DNA of 64,000 nucleotides, from positions 4,090,001 through 4,154,000 of the forward strand of contig NC_088307.1 in the NCBI RefSeq assembly GCF_032854445.1, read 5' to 3'. The DNA is from Liolophura sinensis (lineage: Eukaryota; Mollusca; Polyplacophora; Chitonida; Chitonidae). Positions 12,449-27,600 of this stretch are shown here, piece after piece. Positions within the stretch are counted from its first letter, which is position 1, and the number at the start of each line of letters is the position of its first letter. The translations under genes were made by a program, and so were the position numbers. Below the pieces are notes generated by a model that made no database searches, was not told the DNA's origin, and was given only the letters and a program-made list of their open reading frames with translations.

Positions 12449-12648
12449 TCAAGGATTAAGTAGAAAAGGGATAAAGATCATTTTGCTTTTGAGCAATAAT
12501 TTTGATGACATCTGAATCTCTGGAACTTTCTCCAGAAGCTCTTTGAACCTGTTCGGTTGATTGGGGAATTTTGATTGGATTAGACCGTGAAGAGCGGAAG
12601 TGTAACGCTCCTGGACGTCTTCGATCTTCTTTCCGAGGGAAAAGTCAG
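12449..12648 (-). CDS. NR6A1/HR4: HR4/NR6A coding exon 5: end of the ligand-binding domain and stop
   Basis: Acceptor CTTCAATTTCAG (AG at 12650-12649) is followed by CT GAC TTT, which completes Thr742. The 65 following residues include [10 protein letters not shown], a helix 10/11-like segment EKVPEIQ, and the end [13 protein letters not shown] before the stop at 12451-12449. This terminus matches the HR4 pattern in which the protein stops soon after a final hydrophobic segment. I see no canonical AF-2 core (hydrophobic pair, x, E, hydrophobic pair) after it. Confidence 0.92.
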
Positions 12649-15600
12649 CTGAAATTGAAGAAAAAACCAACAATGTTAAAGTTTAAGTATAAAAGTAAAT
12701 GTCTGGTGACCTATAGGGCACAAGTTATTTATTTCTAATTTCTTCACCATTTTTTATGCAATTTATACAGTTATATATTTGGTGTTTCTACTCTGTATTC
12801 ATTTACTCATTTTATTACTGGATTTGTGTTTCAAGCCGCCCTAAAAGAAATCTTTTAATCATATAAAGGTCAGTATGGTTTCTTGGTGAACAAAGCCTTG
12901 GTGCTCAGAGTAAATCACCCCACCAGTACAACTCTCTGAATTCCCTTAAAGCTGCTGATGAAACAGCTGGACTCAGACAAGTACCCTCACTGAGCTATAC
13001 AATAGTCCTTGCCAGGGAATTTGAGCTATAAAACAGGCCTTGGCCAGGGAAAGTGAGCCATAAAACAGGTAAATTGAGCTATAAAATACATGTAGACCTT
13101 GGTCAGGGACATTTGAGCTATAAAATACATGTAGACCTTGATCGGGGACATTTAAGCTATAAAATACATGTAGACCTTGGTCGGGGACATTTAAGCTATA
13201 AAATACACGTAGACCTTGATCGGGGACATTTAAGCTATAAAATACACGTAGACCTTGATCGGGGACATTTGAGCTATAAAATACACGTAGACCTTGGTCG
13301 GGGACATTTGAGCTATAAAATACACGTAGACCTTGGTCGGGGACATTTGAGCTATAAAATACATGTAGACCTTGGTCGGGGACATTTGAGCTATAAAATA
13401 CACGTAGACCTTGGTCGGGGACATTTGAGCTATAAAATACACGTAGACCTTGGTCGGGGACATTTGAGCTATAAAATACATGTAGACCTTGGTCGGGGAC
13501 ATTTGAGCTATAAAATACATGTAGACCTTGGTCGGGGACATTTGAGCTATAAAATACATGTAGACCTTGGTCGGGGACATTTGAGCTATAAAATACATGT
13601 AGACCTTGATCGGGGACATTTGAGCTATAAAATACACGTAGACCTTGGTCGGGGACATTTGAGCTATAAAATACATGTAGACCTTGGTCAGGGATATTGA
13701 CCTATAAAATATGCCTTGGCCGGGGGGGGGGGGGGGTACTGAACTATAAAATAGGCCTTGGTTGGGATAACAATTTACGAAAAATTAGGGGAGATATGAA
13801 ACTACAAAAGGTGTCTTAGCCATGGGTATCCAACTGTACATGTACATATGCTATTAGATTGTTCAAAAACTGCCCAGATACAATTGCATAGAAAAGTGGA
13901 AAGAAATTTAAATACCATAGTTCCAACCCTCATTATCTGTAAGGATAGCTCTAATAGAAATCCCTTCATATTACCTTAAAGATAACATTTAATTAAAAAA
14001 TTGATATTCAAATGAAACCATACAGACGGACAATATGTGAAGAAATCTCTACAACATATCCTTCATCCAAATTTGTCCAGGTTTTCCATCACCTGTGCAA
14101 AAAACACCTGCTTCATCAAACCAATACAAGCAAGCTAGTACACCCAACTGTACATCCATATCCTACACCACTTCTGCATAATGCTCATACATGTACAAGC
14201 CAAGGGAACTAACCCTGCAGCATAGCTGTCTCACGACTCAAATTTATTACATTACATTATGTTTTACATAATTAATTACATCACACTGGACATTATCTGT
14301 TGTGATTTAAATTTTAGAAGTTTACGAAACAAGAAAGCTTTAGCCTAAAGGTGGCTACATGATATAGCCCTACGTGTAAGTATGTGGCTGCATAAGCTAC
14401 ATTTACCTGTCACTTTAGAACGTAGTTCTATCTTCACAGCCATACATGCATATATCCAGCAAACTCGAACAAACTAAAATGCCATGAAACTTCAGCAAGC
14501 ATTGCCAAAACCTATTGCTGATACCTGGCCCATAACAACAGCTAATACAAATGAAATCGTACGTGTACTTTACAAATAGGAATAGAATAAAAATCTAGTA
14601 GTACAAAACAGGAGAACAGGAGCCACTTTCACAAAACTTCACATTTCTGATATCCTTTTTTTGTAAAAGACATTGTCTAGGTTATAGTGCCATAAGGCGG
14701 CATCACCTACAAAAGTAACGAAAAACTGATTTACAAACTTTAGTGAAAGTGACCCCAGATTATGAAATTAAGCGTAATTTCTTAACGATTTAAACATAAT
14801 TTCTTAATAATTTGACTTATTTCAATTATTCTCTGTCAATTTTCAGCTTCGCTAACTTCATATACGCTCAGAAAATTTCTCTAACTGGCATGTCCCGAAT
14901 GTTTTGGAATTATTCCAAATTGTGAATATGATTCCTTGAACACACTCAATCCTGACAGAAACGTTATAGTTAAGGTTACAAAGATCGGTCACTACTTGGT
15001 CTGTTCTCTTTCAACAAATTCCTCCACTGTTATTAAAACACACACATATATAGCATCTGTTCTTGACTAAAAACTAGCTATCAACATGAAAATGACCCTT
15101 GATAATTTCATCCATATGTGCGATCAAAATCAAAAATCTGGTATTCATTTTAATTTGAAACCTTCATCGTTTTTGTATGAATAAAAAAGCAACTGCTTAT
15201 ATGATGAAACAATAGTAGTGAGATATAATTTATTTATTTATTTATTTTACTTATTTGGGTGGAGTCATTATGATGATATTGTATTAAAACCTTGATTATT
15301 GATTCGTTATAACATTGACGGCTGCATTTGACCATGAGTATGAACTTCAACACATATTCAGTTAAAAGCAAGCCCAGCCCCATCTCCAAATGGATTTCAA
15401 ACCTCAGTTTTGAACAGAGCAACAACTCTACAAGTTTACAACAATCCAACATGATCTGTTCATACATTTTGTCACACTGGGCATGTTTGTAAATGTTTCA
15501 GTCAAATTTGATTGGTGGTTTAGGTGGTAATATTCTGTAAGTTATTCCTAAAAAACATTTTCCTAGTAAAAACACAATTGATTTTTTATCACTTTTTAAA

Positions 15601-18600
15601 AATACATTTAATGTCTTACATACTTTTGTACTCAATCATTGGATGGTTTCCTGTACATGTATATTACGGATGGAGGAAACTGGTTAATGGATGGAGGAAA
15701 CCTAATGAAACCTGAGGGAAGCCATGGTTGCATATTCCTTTGAAGGAATGGCAAACACCTTTTTTCTAAACATTCAAAAATAGGTAATAAGCATAAAATT
15801 ATAATTTCGATAACAGAACAAATTCTATTTAAGATCACACGTGCTTGACAATAAATATGATGGGGAAGAGAAGACAATAAATATGATGGGATTAGAAGAC
15901 AATAAATATGATGGGGAAGAGAATCTTAGTGTCAAACACATAGCTTCATTTATTTATCTATTTGTTTATTGGTGTCAGTAGCTTTAACATTTTTTTTTTG
16001 ACCTCTGATTAATTAAACAAATAGGTCTATTTTAACAAAATTTAATGCCTTGGCAAAGATTTTATGGTTGAAAGATTGTGTCACAGAAAAGATAACAAAT
16101 GAGAATAAATATAAAACATAACATTTGCCTTGTACTTTAGCAATATCACAAATCCGGGGTAGGTAATAAAAAAGGCATCAATTTGACAGAAAGAAAATGA
16201 AATAATTAATACCGAAGCCACATGTACAAAAAAGAACAGAATGATTCCATCATACACAGGCCTGTAACTTCACCAAGTACGTGTAGCAGCTGTTGTAGAG
16301 TACATGTTTCTAGCATACTGTTTTACAGTTTCAACCTCTAAAGTTAAAGTTTAATCTTTTTTATCTCTTTGTATTATTATTTAAGTTAGATCAAGAGATA
16401 TGGTGCTCTCTTGGCACTCTTTGTTATACATCAAGTTGGGTTTTAATCATTCTGTTGTCTACATATATTATACCTTCACAGTGCGACTGCTCCAATAACA
16501 TACCTATACGCTGAATTATCTCCCCTTAATGAGGACTGAGCTAAAGTTTGCTTTTCCATGTTCAAGTAATATCATAAATTGAAGAAGTTTCCCAAGAAGA
16601 AAATTTGCCTTAGATTTTAGCCTTTTCCGACTAAAGACTTATTGTTCCAATATAAGGTATTATCAAAAGTAACACTAGTTATTAAGACAAGTTATCTCCC
16701 TTTAACACAGTCTGCACTAAATTTGTATCTTCTAAGTTTCTTGATGCAAAATTATTTACTTTTTCATTATTATTTTTTGGGGGATGAAATTAAAGAAATT
16801 TAATGTTATGGACTAAATTTTATATTATGAGCTGCATTACCTGAACAACGACGGTTAATGTTATAAAGGAAGTGTCTGTTATGAACTTACTGTTGTCCAA
16901 GAGTAAGATGACTTGTAGACAGACTAGCTCCTCCTTTGATAGTGCCATCTGGGTGAAGTCTGCAGTAATGCGAGTCACCCTTTCCATCAGGCTCAGCATC
17001 CCCTCGTCCATCTGCTCAGACGAGTAGTTCTTGTTGAACACGGATTTGAGATAGTGCTGAAGTTTCATGATGTTCTTCTGAACCATGATATCGAGAGAGT
17101 CCAGCTGCGTCGAATCCTCGCCGGCACACACTGGCTTATACGCAGTCATGATCAACAACAGCAACTCATGCCACTTACTCGTCAATAACTTTGAATGCGC
17201 CTCCACTGGAATTTCTGAGTAAAATGGCAGCTGTTGGGTCCAAGTCACCAATCGACTGACAATATCGTCGCCGATTTCATACAGCATTTGCGAGACAGAT
17301 GCCTGACTGTTGTTGGTCAATCTATCAATGTTGTAAATCACTGCGATGTCTAAGAGCGAGTCGCATTGCATCAGAGTCCGCACAAAATAGTCCCTCTCCC
17401 AGTTTGGCAGGGACGGTGCGACTTCATGCGGAGCCTCTGACGGAACAGGAGACGTTCTGCTTCCTGAAGAGCTTGGAGAACTGCGTCGCACGGGTGACCA
17501 CTCGCCAACTTTTGACTGCAGACAAGAAAAGTTCTGCTGCATACCAGGGAGTGTTTTAGGTACTGAGAACGCCCCAGAAAAGGGTGGATCCTCGCCTGCA
17601 CACATGTTAAGGTAAGCCTTGGGGGAGTCTGTGATTACATTGGTCTGAACATTCAATCCGTGGCCCATTCGAATCTGAGCAACCTTCTGCTTGTAAATCT
17701 TTGCACCCTGATTCTTTCGTTTGTGTTTCTTGTACTTCACCTAAATTGGAAGTGGCAAAAGGACTGTTTATCTCAAAAGTTTCACAATTTACTTCATAGA
17801 TTGCGTTTATACATGCAACAAACTGTATGAATGATAAGAGAACACCATAAAACATTAGTTTTACTATGGCCCACAGAACTGTGAACAAAACCCAGCTATT
17901 CTCCTCTCTCTCTGACATGTTATTATTACCTTAGCTGCTCTGACACTTTTGCAATGTCAATCAACTTTCTAGGTGGAGGAAACCCTGATTATCTAAATCA
18001 AACCACTGACCTTTAGCAAGTTCAACTGATTTTCCCCATGTGTGAACCACACCATATTGGTGCCTTACCACTCATCCGGATCCCCCCCTCCACCCCCCCC
18101 CCCCCCCCCCAAAATCAGATTTGAAGTGTGATGTGAAGAAATTAAACCACATTCACGAGTACATTATAGTCTGTTAACATCATTAATTACTCACCTTGTA
18201 AAGGTTGTACACTGCCCCAGAGTTCCTTCCACCTGGCATTCTATCTTCACGTACAGCTACAAAAAAAAAAAAGATTTTGTAGTTAACTAGACGCTAAGCT
18301 AGCTGACTAACAATTAACAAATTAATGTTTTACTTTTCATGCTAGTTTGTCATCACTTTATAATGTCTAGAATATCTTCAGAAATAAATGTGAACTTTTC
18401 TGACCAAATATTTTTAGTTTCTTTGTATGCTGTTCTATGTATTTGTGCACAGATATTGTGTCTTCTTTCTGAAGGGTGAGGTTCATCCTTACTCCATGCC
18501 GACGTGCTGACACCACTGGAAGAATCACACCAAAGACACCGGACATGACACCCCTACCCATTCCCATTATACTTGACACTGGGCCAACCAGTCCTGTTTC

Positions 18601-21600
18601 TTGTTCTAACCTCTCAGGCCTGAGTGGCCAAGCGATGCAGAAACAAGTACTATTTGTCTTTGGTATGGTTCAATGCTGGTTTGATCCCTATTTCTCCCTC
18701 ACAATGAAGCGGATGCTGGTTTGATCTTATTTTCTCCCGACATTGAAGCGGATGTTTGAAATACTAAGCCAATGAAGTGATCTGGACTTCAGTTTGCCCA
18801 ATACTGCTAGCAGTTTATATGTAAGTCAATATAGCCTAACAGGGTATGTCCTGAAAAGACCAAATGATAATAACAGTCCCATATCTAATTAAGAAAAAGT
18901 TTGTTCTGGCCATTCATTTTCACAGAAGACAAGAATGTAGCAAATTACCATAGATTTTTTCAACTGCCATGAAAACACATCTTCCAAACAAAAGCCTTAA
19001 CTGATCCAAAAACAAGCAGTTTCTATGTATTTTGTTGTCTGTGAACATGTGGGGCATATCCTTCTGTGGTTGTTCTATCAACCAGTAATAAAATACACTG
19101 TCCTTGTAATAGTGAAATCAGGGGTCAAAATGTTTAAAAAATGTCCAAATCATCAATGTAAAAAACCTCACCGGGATTTTAAGTCACAAAAAATGATCTC
19201 ATCCATCCACAAACCATGTAACCTTGTTAGTTTTTCCCTTAGCTATAGGCTAATTCATGTTGCATGAAGTTTACAGTCATATCCATTACGTAGTTTTCAA
19301 GTTACGCCATTACGACAGCAGAATGATGTCTCGGTGAAAAAATGACGTCGCCACATTAGGGCTACTTGCCTATCTTTTAACATGGCAGTGATGGTGTTTA
19401 GATCAAAAGCATTGATAGAACATCATTTTTGGTGCAATATTGAAAATGCAAATCCACCCCAAAAACACAATTCAGAAGATCAGTCTGATCCTTTTTAATC
19501 AGTTCTCTATATTCCTATATAGATTGTACCACCCCATGTTAAAATAGCCAGATTTGGCCCTACCGTGCCGTAAAGCGACGACGTCATATCACAAAGGGAC
19601 GTTACTCTGTTTGTCGTAGCGTCATATCTCGAAAACCTGCGTATTACCTGCATATTAGTTTTAAGGAATGTCCTTTATTTCATAGCAAACAGTATCACAA
19701 AACCAAATCATATTTTCAACACACTGTTTTCACGACTGGCTAATTGCAAATCGCTTTAATGGACAATCCGCTTAACTACACACATTAGCTGGTAAGCTGG
19801 ACACCCGCCTGCTTTTTGAAATCAACAGTAAGGGGTACACTCGGACCAGTAGATAAAACCCCAACCGAGCATCTGGTCATAACAACCATAATGCAATTCA
19901 ACCACTTAGGAGACGGGTTAGGTGACAACCACAGATTTAAAATCCGAGACCCAATGGGATGTCGAGCAGACCCTGTGGCTTGTCAAACCTGAAATGAATA
20001 CCCTACGTAGAGAAATGAAGTCACAAAAGCAGAAAATAAAAGAATCAAACCCTCTGTTTGTGGGTAGGTTGTTGATTGAGTATTAGAGAGTAGCTATTAC
20101 ACATCAGTTCATAATTTGTACTCGCACCTCCTCGTATCGCAGCTTTCATCGTATCTTGGCATTCCCTATTTCCCTTGTGTCTTGCGGAATACGCCCTCTG
20201 GTGGCGGTTTACTTATGCAAATCAATAACCAGGAAGTCTAAGCAATGGTTATGGGTATTCAAAGAGCTAATGTAGAAAATCTTGCGGCCGAGTTTGCAGT
20301 TAGTTACAAAAATAAAATCACCAGTAAACCATTATTTTGTTTTATTTATTTGACTGGTGTTTTACGCCATACTCAAGAATATTTCACTTATACAACAGTG
20401 GCCAGCATTATGGTAGAAGGAAACTGGGCAGATCCCGGGCAAAACCCACGACCATCTGCAGGTTGCTGGAAGACCTTCCCACGTATGGCCGGAGAGGAAG
20501 CCAGCATGAGCTGGACTTGAACTCACAGTGACTGCTTTGGCAGTAAACCATTAAGTGATAACTGGTATTATGATTTTATGGCAAAATGGTCCAACTTCAA
20601 CATTGAAAAAGCCTCAGAAGTTGTCAATGCTAAGGGTACAGCAGGCATCACAGGAATCTTTGCACAAATATTTCCAAGAGTTGAACAGCATTGTCGCTGA
20701 AAATAACCTTATGGACAAGCCAGGACGGATATTTAACATGGACGAAACTGGTGTATAAATGACGAAACAGCCGTCCACAAGCTGTAACATCTCCCAGGTC
20801 ATCCACTGTCACAACTATTGGAGGAGGAAATACAATTGGAACCCCCCCCCCACCCACCCTTATTTTGTCCTTGGAAGAGGGTGAATACAGAATATTTGGA
20901 CGGAACCGCACCTGGATCTTCTGATGAAATGTCTGCCAATGGCTGGTCCAATTCCAATATATTTATAATTATCTGACAAATCATTCACAAAACAAGCTAT
21001 TATGGCCCTTAAAACTCTAATTTTATTTCATGGATATAAATCACATATCTCTGTAACTCCGGCTGACTCGGCACAGACACATAATATAATTTTCCTGGGG
21101 GGTCAAAATTACTAAACAAGTGGTTGCTAAACTGTCTGCCAAACCACACCAGAAGGCAATGTCCCCTGAAAATCTAGTTTCAGCTTTTAGGAAATCTGGT
21201 ATGTACCCTTTTTGCGATCAGGCAAAAAAATCTGTTCCTCCATTTCTTGCTGGAAATTTACTCCATGAAACTAATCTATCAACTATTCAATTGATTAAAA
21301 TAAAGCCCAATTGTCATTGAGTGACAATGACAGAGATATCTGGTGGCAAAGCAGAGAACTATTGTATATGTGGCAAGTACTCACCACCTGCCTTGAAGTC
21401 CTGTCCGTATCTTGTAACTGTAAAGTGGGTGCAATGCAACAAATGTAACTACTGGACAAACCTGTTTTTTTTGTTCCAAAATAAAATTTGTCAGGAGACA
21501 TGGGGATTTCTTGTGCCCACACTGTGGCTAAGCTTATCAATTTTCTTGACTCATTTTGTCATTCTTTCTTTTTTTTTTTTGGGTCTTGAAAGTTAAAAAA

Positions 21601-24600
21601 AATATAAAGATTATTATAAACGCACATGAGGTTGTAAATAGTCTCTTTTAAATTCTTTCGATCAAATTCCTTCTTACTGATACAATTTTCAGCTGTTCAG
21701 GGCTCCTATATACAGATATTTCACTTTGCTGCTATACCATGGAGTTCACTCCCTTGATTAGCCACACTCGCTTTCCGGCTTTTGGATCGCTTCAGCAAAC
21801 AAAAAAATACTTTTTAACCGAGCTTTCTGTTTGGAATGAATACACTGGTAGTTGACGAACGAGGTAGAGAAGCAAAAATATCACTTCGTTTTAGATCGTG
21901 TTTCTGTGGGTTGGTAAGCAACAAGTACCACGATACAACAATGTCCCACGCTACTTGTGTTAGAGCTCTTTGGACCTCACGCTCACTGAAAAGATCAAGG
22001 CCAAGGCAAGATTGAAGAAGGAAAATCTCAGACGGCAGTAGCTATGATTTTTTTTGTATTACGGAGTCACAGGTGTTCAGATTATATAAATACAAACGTG
22101 ACTTTTTGTGTCAATTTCAAAAAATGAAAACCCAAATCAGAAAAGTGGGCATAATGGCAATCAAGAAGACGGCAATTTCAGTGAACCGGACATTTATTTT
22201 TACCGAAAAAGAAAGACAACTCAATATTTATCGATAAATTCAGTTAAATGAATAGGGCGGCTAATTGCATAATATTTTCTTGCATTTACCTTATGCAATA
22301 CAGTGGGTTGAACTGTACTAAGTGGGGAAGCTGGGGGCAGGCAGGGGAGATAACTCTTCGCTGCACCATTGTAAATAAACAATCAAAGGGAAGCAAGAAT
22401 TGAGACTGGTAACTTCACACCAGAATTAGATCACCTATTCTAGTTTGAAGTTACACGTTGAACTTATAACTAAAGGTCTCTATTGCCACATTGTGACATT
22501 CACTTTATGCCTAATCCCAAGACTGTGACACTCACTTTGTGCCTGATCCTAAGATTCTGGCATCCACCTTTATACCTGGATCCCAAGTGTCTGACATCCA
22601 CTTTAATCCTGATCCCAAGATTATGACACTCACTTTATGCCTGATTCCAAGATTGTGACATTCACCTTAATCCTGTTCCCAAGATTCTGACATCCACCTT
22701 AATCCTGTTCCCAAGATTATGACACTCACTTTATGCCTGATCCCAAGATTGTGACATTCACCTTAATCCTGTTCCCAAGATTCTGACATCCACCTTAATC
22801 CTGTTCCCAAGATTCTGACATCCACCTTATACCTAATCCCAAGATTGTGACATTCTTTATTGTAACATTTGCTTTATGCCTTATGCCAAGACTGTGACAT
22901 TCACTTTATGCCTAATCCCAAGATTCTTACGTTCACTTTATGCCTAATCCCAAGATTCTGACATTACCTTTATGTGTGATCCCATGATTGTGACATTCAC
23001 TCTATGTGTGATCCCATGATTGTGACATTCACTTTATGTCTGATCCCATGATTGTGACATTCACTTTATGCCTAATCCAAGATTGTGACATTCACTTTAA
23101 TCCTGATCCATTGTGACATTCACTTTAATCCGGATTCCAAGATTGTGACATTCACCTCACGCCTAATCCCAAGATTGTAACATTCACTTTATGCTGATCC
23201 CAAGATTGTGACATTCACTTTAATCCTGATCCCAAGACCGTAACATTCACTTTAATCCGGATTCCAAGATTGTGACATTCACTTCATGCCTAATCCCAAG
23301 ATTGTGACATTCGCTTATATGCCTGATCCCAAAATTGTGACGTTCACTTTAATCCTGATCCCAAGATTGTGACGTTCACTTTAATCCTGAACCCAAGATT
23401 GTAACATTCACTTCATGCCTGATCCAAGATTGTGACATTCTTTATTGTAACATTCGCTTTATGCCTAATCCCAAGATTGTGACATTCACTTCATGCCTAA
23501 TCCCAAGATTGTGACATTCGCTTTATGCCTGATCCCAAGATTGTGCCATTCACTTTAATCCTGATCCCAAGATTGTGACATCCACTTTAACCCTGATCCC
23601 AAGATTGTAACATTCACTTTAATCCTGATCCAAGATTGTGACATTCACTTTATGACTGATCCCAAGCATGTGGCATTCACTGCATGTCTAATTCAAGACT
23701 GTGACACTCGCTTTATGCCTAATCCCAAGATTGTAACATTCACTGTATGCCTGATCCCAAGATTGTGACATTCACTTTTAATCCTGATCCAAGACCGTAA
23801 CATTCACTTTAATCCGGATTCCAAGACTATGACATTCTTTACTGTAACATTCGCTTTATGCCTAATCCCAAGATTGTGACATTCACTTTATGCCTAATCC
23901 CAAGACTGTGAAATTCGCTTAATCCTGATCCCAAGATTGTGACATCCACTTCATGCCTGATCTCAAGATTGTGACACTCACTTTATGCCTAATCCCAAGA
24001 TTGTGAAATTCGCTTTAATCCTGATCCCAAGATTGTGACATCCACTTCATGCTTGATCTCAAGATTGTGACACTCACTTTATGCCTAATCCCAAGATTGT
24101 GACATTCACTTTATGCCTAATCCCAAGATTGTGACATTCATTTTACACCTGATCCCAAGATTGTGACATTCGCTTTTGCCTGATCCCAAGATTCTGACAT
24201 CCACTTTAGTCCTGATCCCAAGATTCTGACATCCACTTTAGTCCTGATCCCAAGATTCTGACATCCACTTTAGTCCTGATCCCAAGATTCTGACATCCAA
24301 TTTATGCCTGATCCCAAGACTATGACATTCTTTACTGTAACATTCGCTTTATGCCTGATCCCAAGATTGTGACATTCACTTTATGCCTAATCCCAAGAGT
24401 GTAACATTCACTTTAATCCTGATCCCAAGATTGTGACATTCACTTTATGACTGATCCCAAGATTGTGACATCCACTTTAATCCTGATCCCAAGATTGTGA
24501 CATTCACTTTATGACTGATCCCAAGATTGTGACATCCACTTTATGACTGAACCCAAGATTGTGACATTCACTGCATGTGTAATTCCAAGACTGTGACACT

Positions 24601-27600
24601 CCCTTTATGCCTAATCCCAAGATTGTGACATTCGCTTTATGCCTAATCCCAAGATTGTGACATTCACTTTATGCCTAATCCCAAGATTGTGACATTCACT
24701 TTATGCCTAATCCCAAGATTGTAACATTCACTGTATGCCTAGTCCCAAGAGTGTAACATTCACTTTAATCCTAATCCCAAGATTGTGAAATTCGCTTTAA
24801 TCCTGATCTCAAGATTGTGACATCCACTTCATGCCTGATCTCAAGATTGTGACATTCACTTCATGTCTAATTCCAAGATTGTAACACTCACTTTATGCCT
24901 AATCCCAAGATTGTGACTTTCGCTTTATGCTTAATCCCAAGAATGTGACATTACCTTTATGCCTGATCCCAAGATTGTGACATTAACTTCATGCCTGATC
25001 CTAAGATTGTGACATTCACTTTATGCCTGATCCTGAGAGCACAATGCTGCTTTCATGACACTACAATGTTGGGTAGCATCAACTGCCTGTCAACTTTAAT
25101 TAATTTAACACTGATTGTCCTCACGTATAGAATAGGGTACAAATCCCTGTGAATACACAACAACAACAATAGTTATTAAACCCAGGAGTTATTTTTTTGA
25201 AAATGATCTTCTCAGAAGCGATAATGGGCAAGGTATGATTAATACTGGTGCTTGAAGAATTCTTTGTTTCTAAGAAGTTAAAGGCTGATGTGCTGGTGCT
25301 ATCGAGTCTAGTTGCCACCCTTCCCCTACCTTTTCACAATGCTGCAAATTCCAGCAGTCTTTAATTACACGTACTTTCTGTCAAGCAAATTAAACTCTTT
25401 AAAAACATTTAATCCCACCTCTCTGAGCCCCAAAATGGCTGAGATTTCATCTACATCAATGTAAGGTTACACAGCTTCTATTTGTGCCGAGTACTCTGTC
25501 AGCAAATAGGTGTCACCTACCCTCCTTAGAACTCCTGACACACAGTTTTAATGGATAACATGAAATGTAGAGCAGATTTTATTCACACACTTTTAGAGAT
25601 GACTAACCTGTCAAAATAAAAGCTAGCAGACATTTAGCAATTTTGCAACATTAACCTGTTTGTCCTTGAGAAGGTCAATGGACTATAAAATGTTCAATAG
25701 TCATGAGTCACTTGCTCCACTCTTGACTGTTTTCCTCATATATCTCACAAGCTTTAGTACTCTCAATTTTATTTTCAGCCAAGCACAAAAATCTGCCTAT
25801 ATTACATTTCCGTAACAGTGTTACCATGACAACCAATTAGATTACATGTATTATCCTTATTAAACCTTGCTATTCATCAATATTTAAGTTATGGTCCAAT
25901 TTTCAAAACAACTCAGTTTTTATCAATTCAGCCTGCTTGACTCATGTTTTGTAAGAGTTCTTATTTATTTATTTTTTTTTATCTTTGATTGATGTTGAAT
26001 CCCTTTGCAAAGTAAGATCATAGCATGAGATCATCCCCACCAAAATGAGCAGTATTTGTGTATTTATTTTTTTTCTTCACTTTGAGTAGGACAGTAAATG
26101 TAGTCGTTATTATTCCCAATGATGACTTCCCAATGATAGCAACTGAATATTTCTTCCAGTTTTTAAAGCCATTTTTGATATCAAAAAACAATAATCTTGA
26201 AAAATGATGTTATAGCGGAGTCAAATGAAAGCTGGATTTGAACTCAAGCCAAATTTACTTAAGGGTTAGCTACTGGTTTACACAGCTCTCATTTGTTTCA
26301 CTTTAGACTGCAGCAGACAAAATGTTCTATTTTATCTTTATACTCAATTCACCTACCTAAAAAAGATAATACTCTAAGGTACATGTTCCTAATAAAATCA
26401 AGTGTAAAAAGTCTGCAGAATAAAACTGAATAGCCAGTATAAAATAGGGAACAAGAAAAAAAAAATTGTGAATAAATGATTGATTGTGATTTATTTGTTG
26501 ACCCTTTTTTTAATTGCTGGGCTCAAGAATTGTCCACTTCTATGACGGTTTCCCAGTTTATAGGTGACAAGTCCAGGGTGGTTTTTGTGACTGCACACTA
26601 AACTGATAAATGAACCTTCTAAATCGCATGTATTTGTTATCAAAGACTTAGGGTAATTAAGAGTTTACATTTTTTTTTATGGTTTTAAATTAACTTTGGT
26701 CTCTGTTCCAAACCAAGGCTCTATTTGCTAACTGTATGGTGAGGACACTATAATGTTTGTGTTCTGGAACATTTGATGCATTTGTAAACAACAGATAACA
26801 AAAGATTTATTTATTTGATTGGTGTTTTACGCTGTTCTCAAGTATATTTTACTCGAGTGTAAAGGAAGCCGGCATTATGGGAGGGAGGAAGCCCAAGAGG
26901 TTAAATTACATCAACATCTTGTACATCAATATCCTTGTGATACCGTGTATCATCCATGAGAAACATGTATGCAATCTGACACCACAAAACAGCTTGCAAA
27001 GTTTGTATAAAATCTCAAAATAAATCCAAAATCGATGTGAAAATATTGTTGTTGCAGTGTTTAAATGCAAGAATCGAGAGAAAAACCACAGGTTTTCTTC
27101 AGTTTACTGGAAGACAACATCCCGATAAACTACCGATTAGTCATGCTTTCATGACGACAATGAGGAAGTGATTTTCTGAACCCCAACGGCACACTTTTTT
27201 TTTCACCTTTGACAGATGTTTAAAAATGTCAAAGGTAAAAAAAAAAAGAGAACATAAAAAAAAAAAATAAAACAAAAGTGATCCACTTTGTATTCAGCTT
27301 TGGAGTTTGCAGCCGCTGTTACTGCGTAGCGGACATTTTTCTGGTGTTGTTGCACGATGCTATTGACATTTTTACCAAACAGTTTGCATTGTGGTTATAG
27401 CTCTTTCCATTGAGGCTTTGTTGATCTAGGGTATTGCCTCTCCAAGCTCCTCGGCCAACTTCCTTCGCAGGACAGCCCTGTTCCCAAACAGGAAGACCAG
27501 ACTCTGATGGTTTAGCAGCGACCAACAACACGACGCAGGCACTTGCCACATTCTTCCACATACGGCAGAATCGGCCCTGATGTTTGCTTTCGGATTTCAC

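Larger units (their letters stand above)
12649..16890 (-). other. Receptor intron 4 (4.2 kb)
   Basis: Bounded by donor GTAAGT (16890) and acceptor TTTCAG (12649). Apart from the 39-bp array and a short repeat at 15840-15925, it is AT-rich DNA without recognisable features. The small frames at 14012, 15234 and 15632 have no support. Confidence 0.85.

Noticed and set aside
13053-13700. 215-residue plus-strand frame made of 13-residue repeats (and a 148-residue minus frame over the same DNA)
   Set aside because: Pure product of a 39-bp tandem array (a multiple of three) lying in a receptor intron; both strands are open for the same reason.
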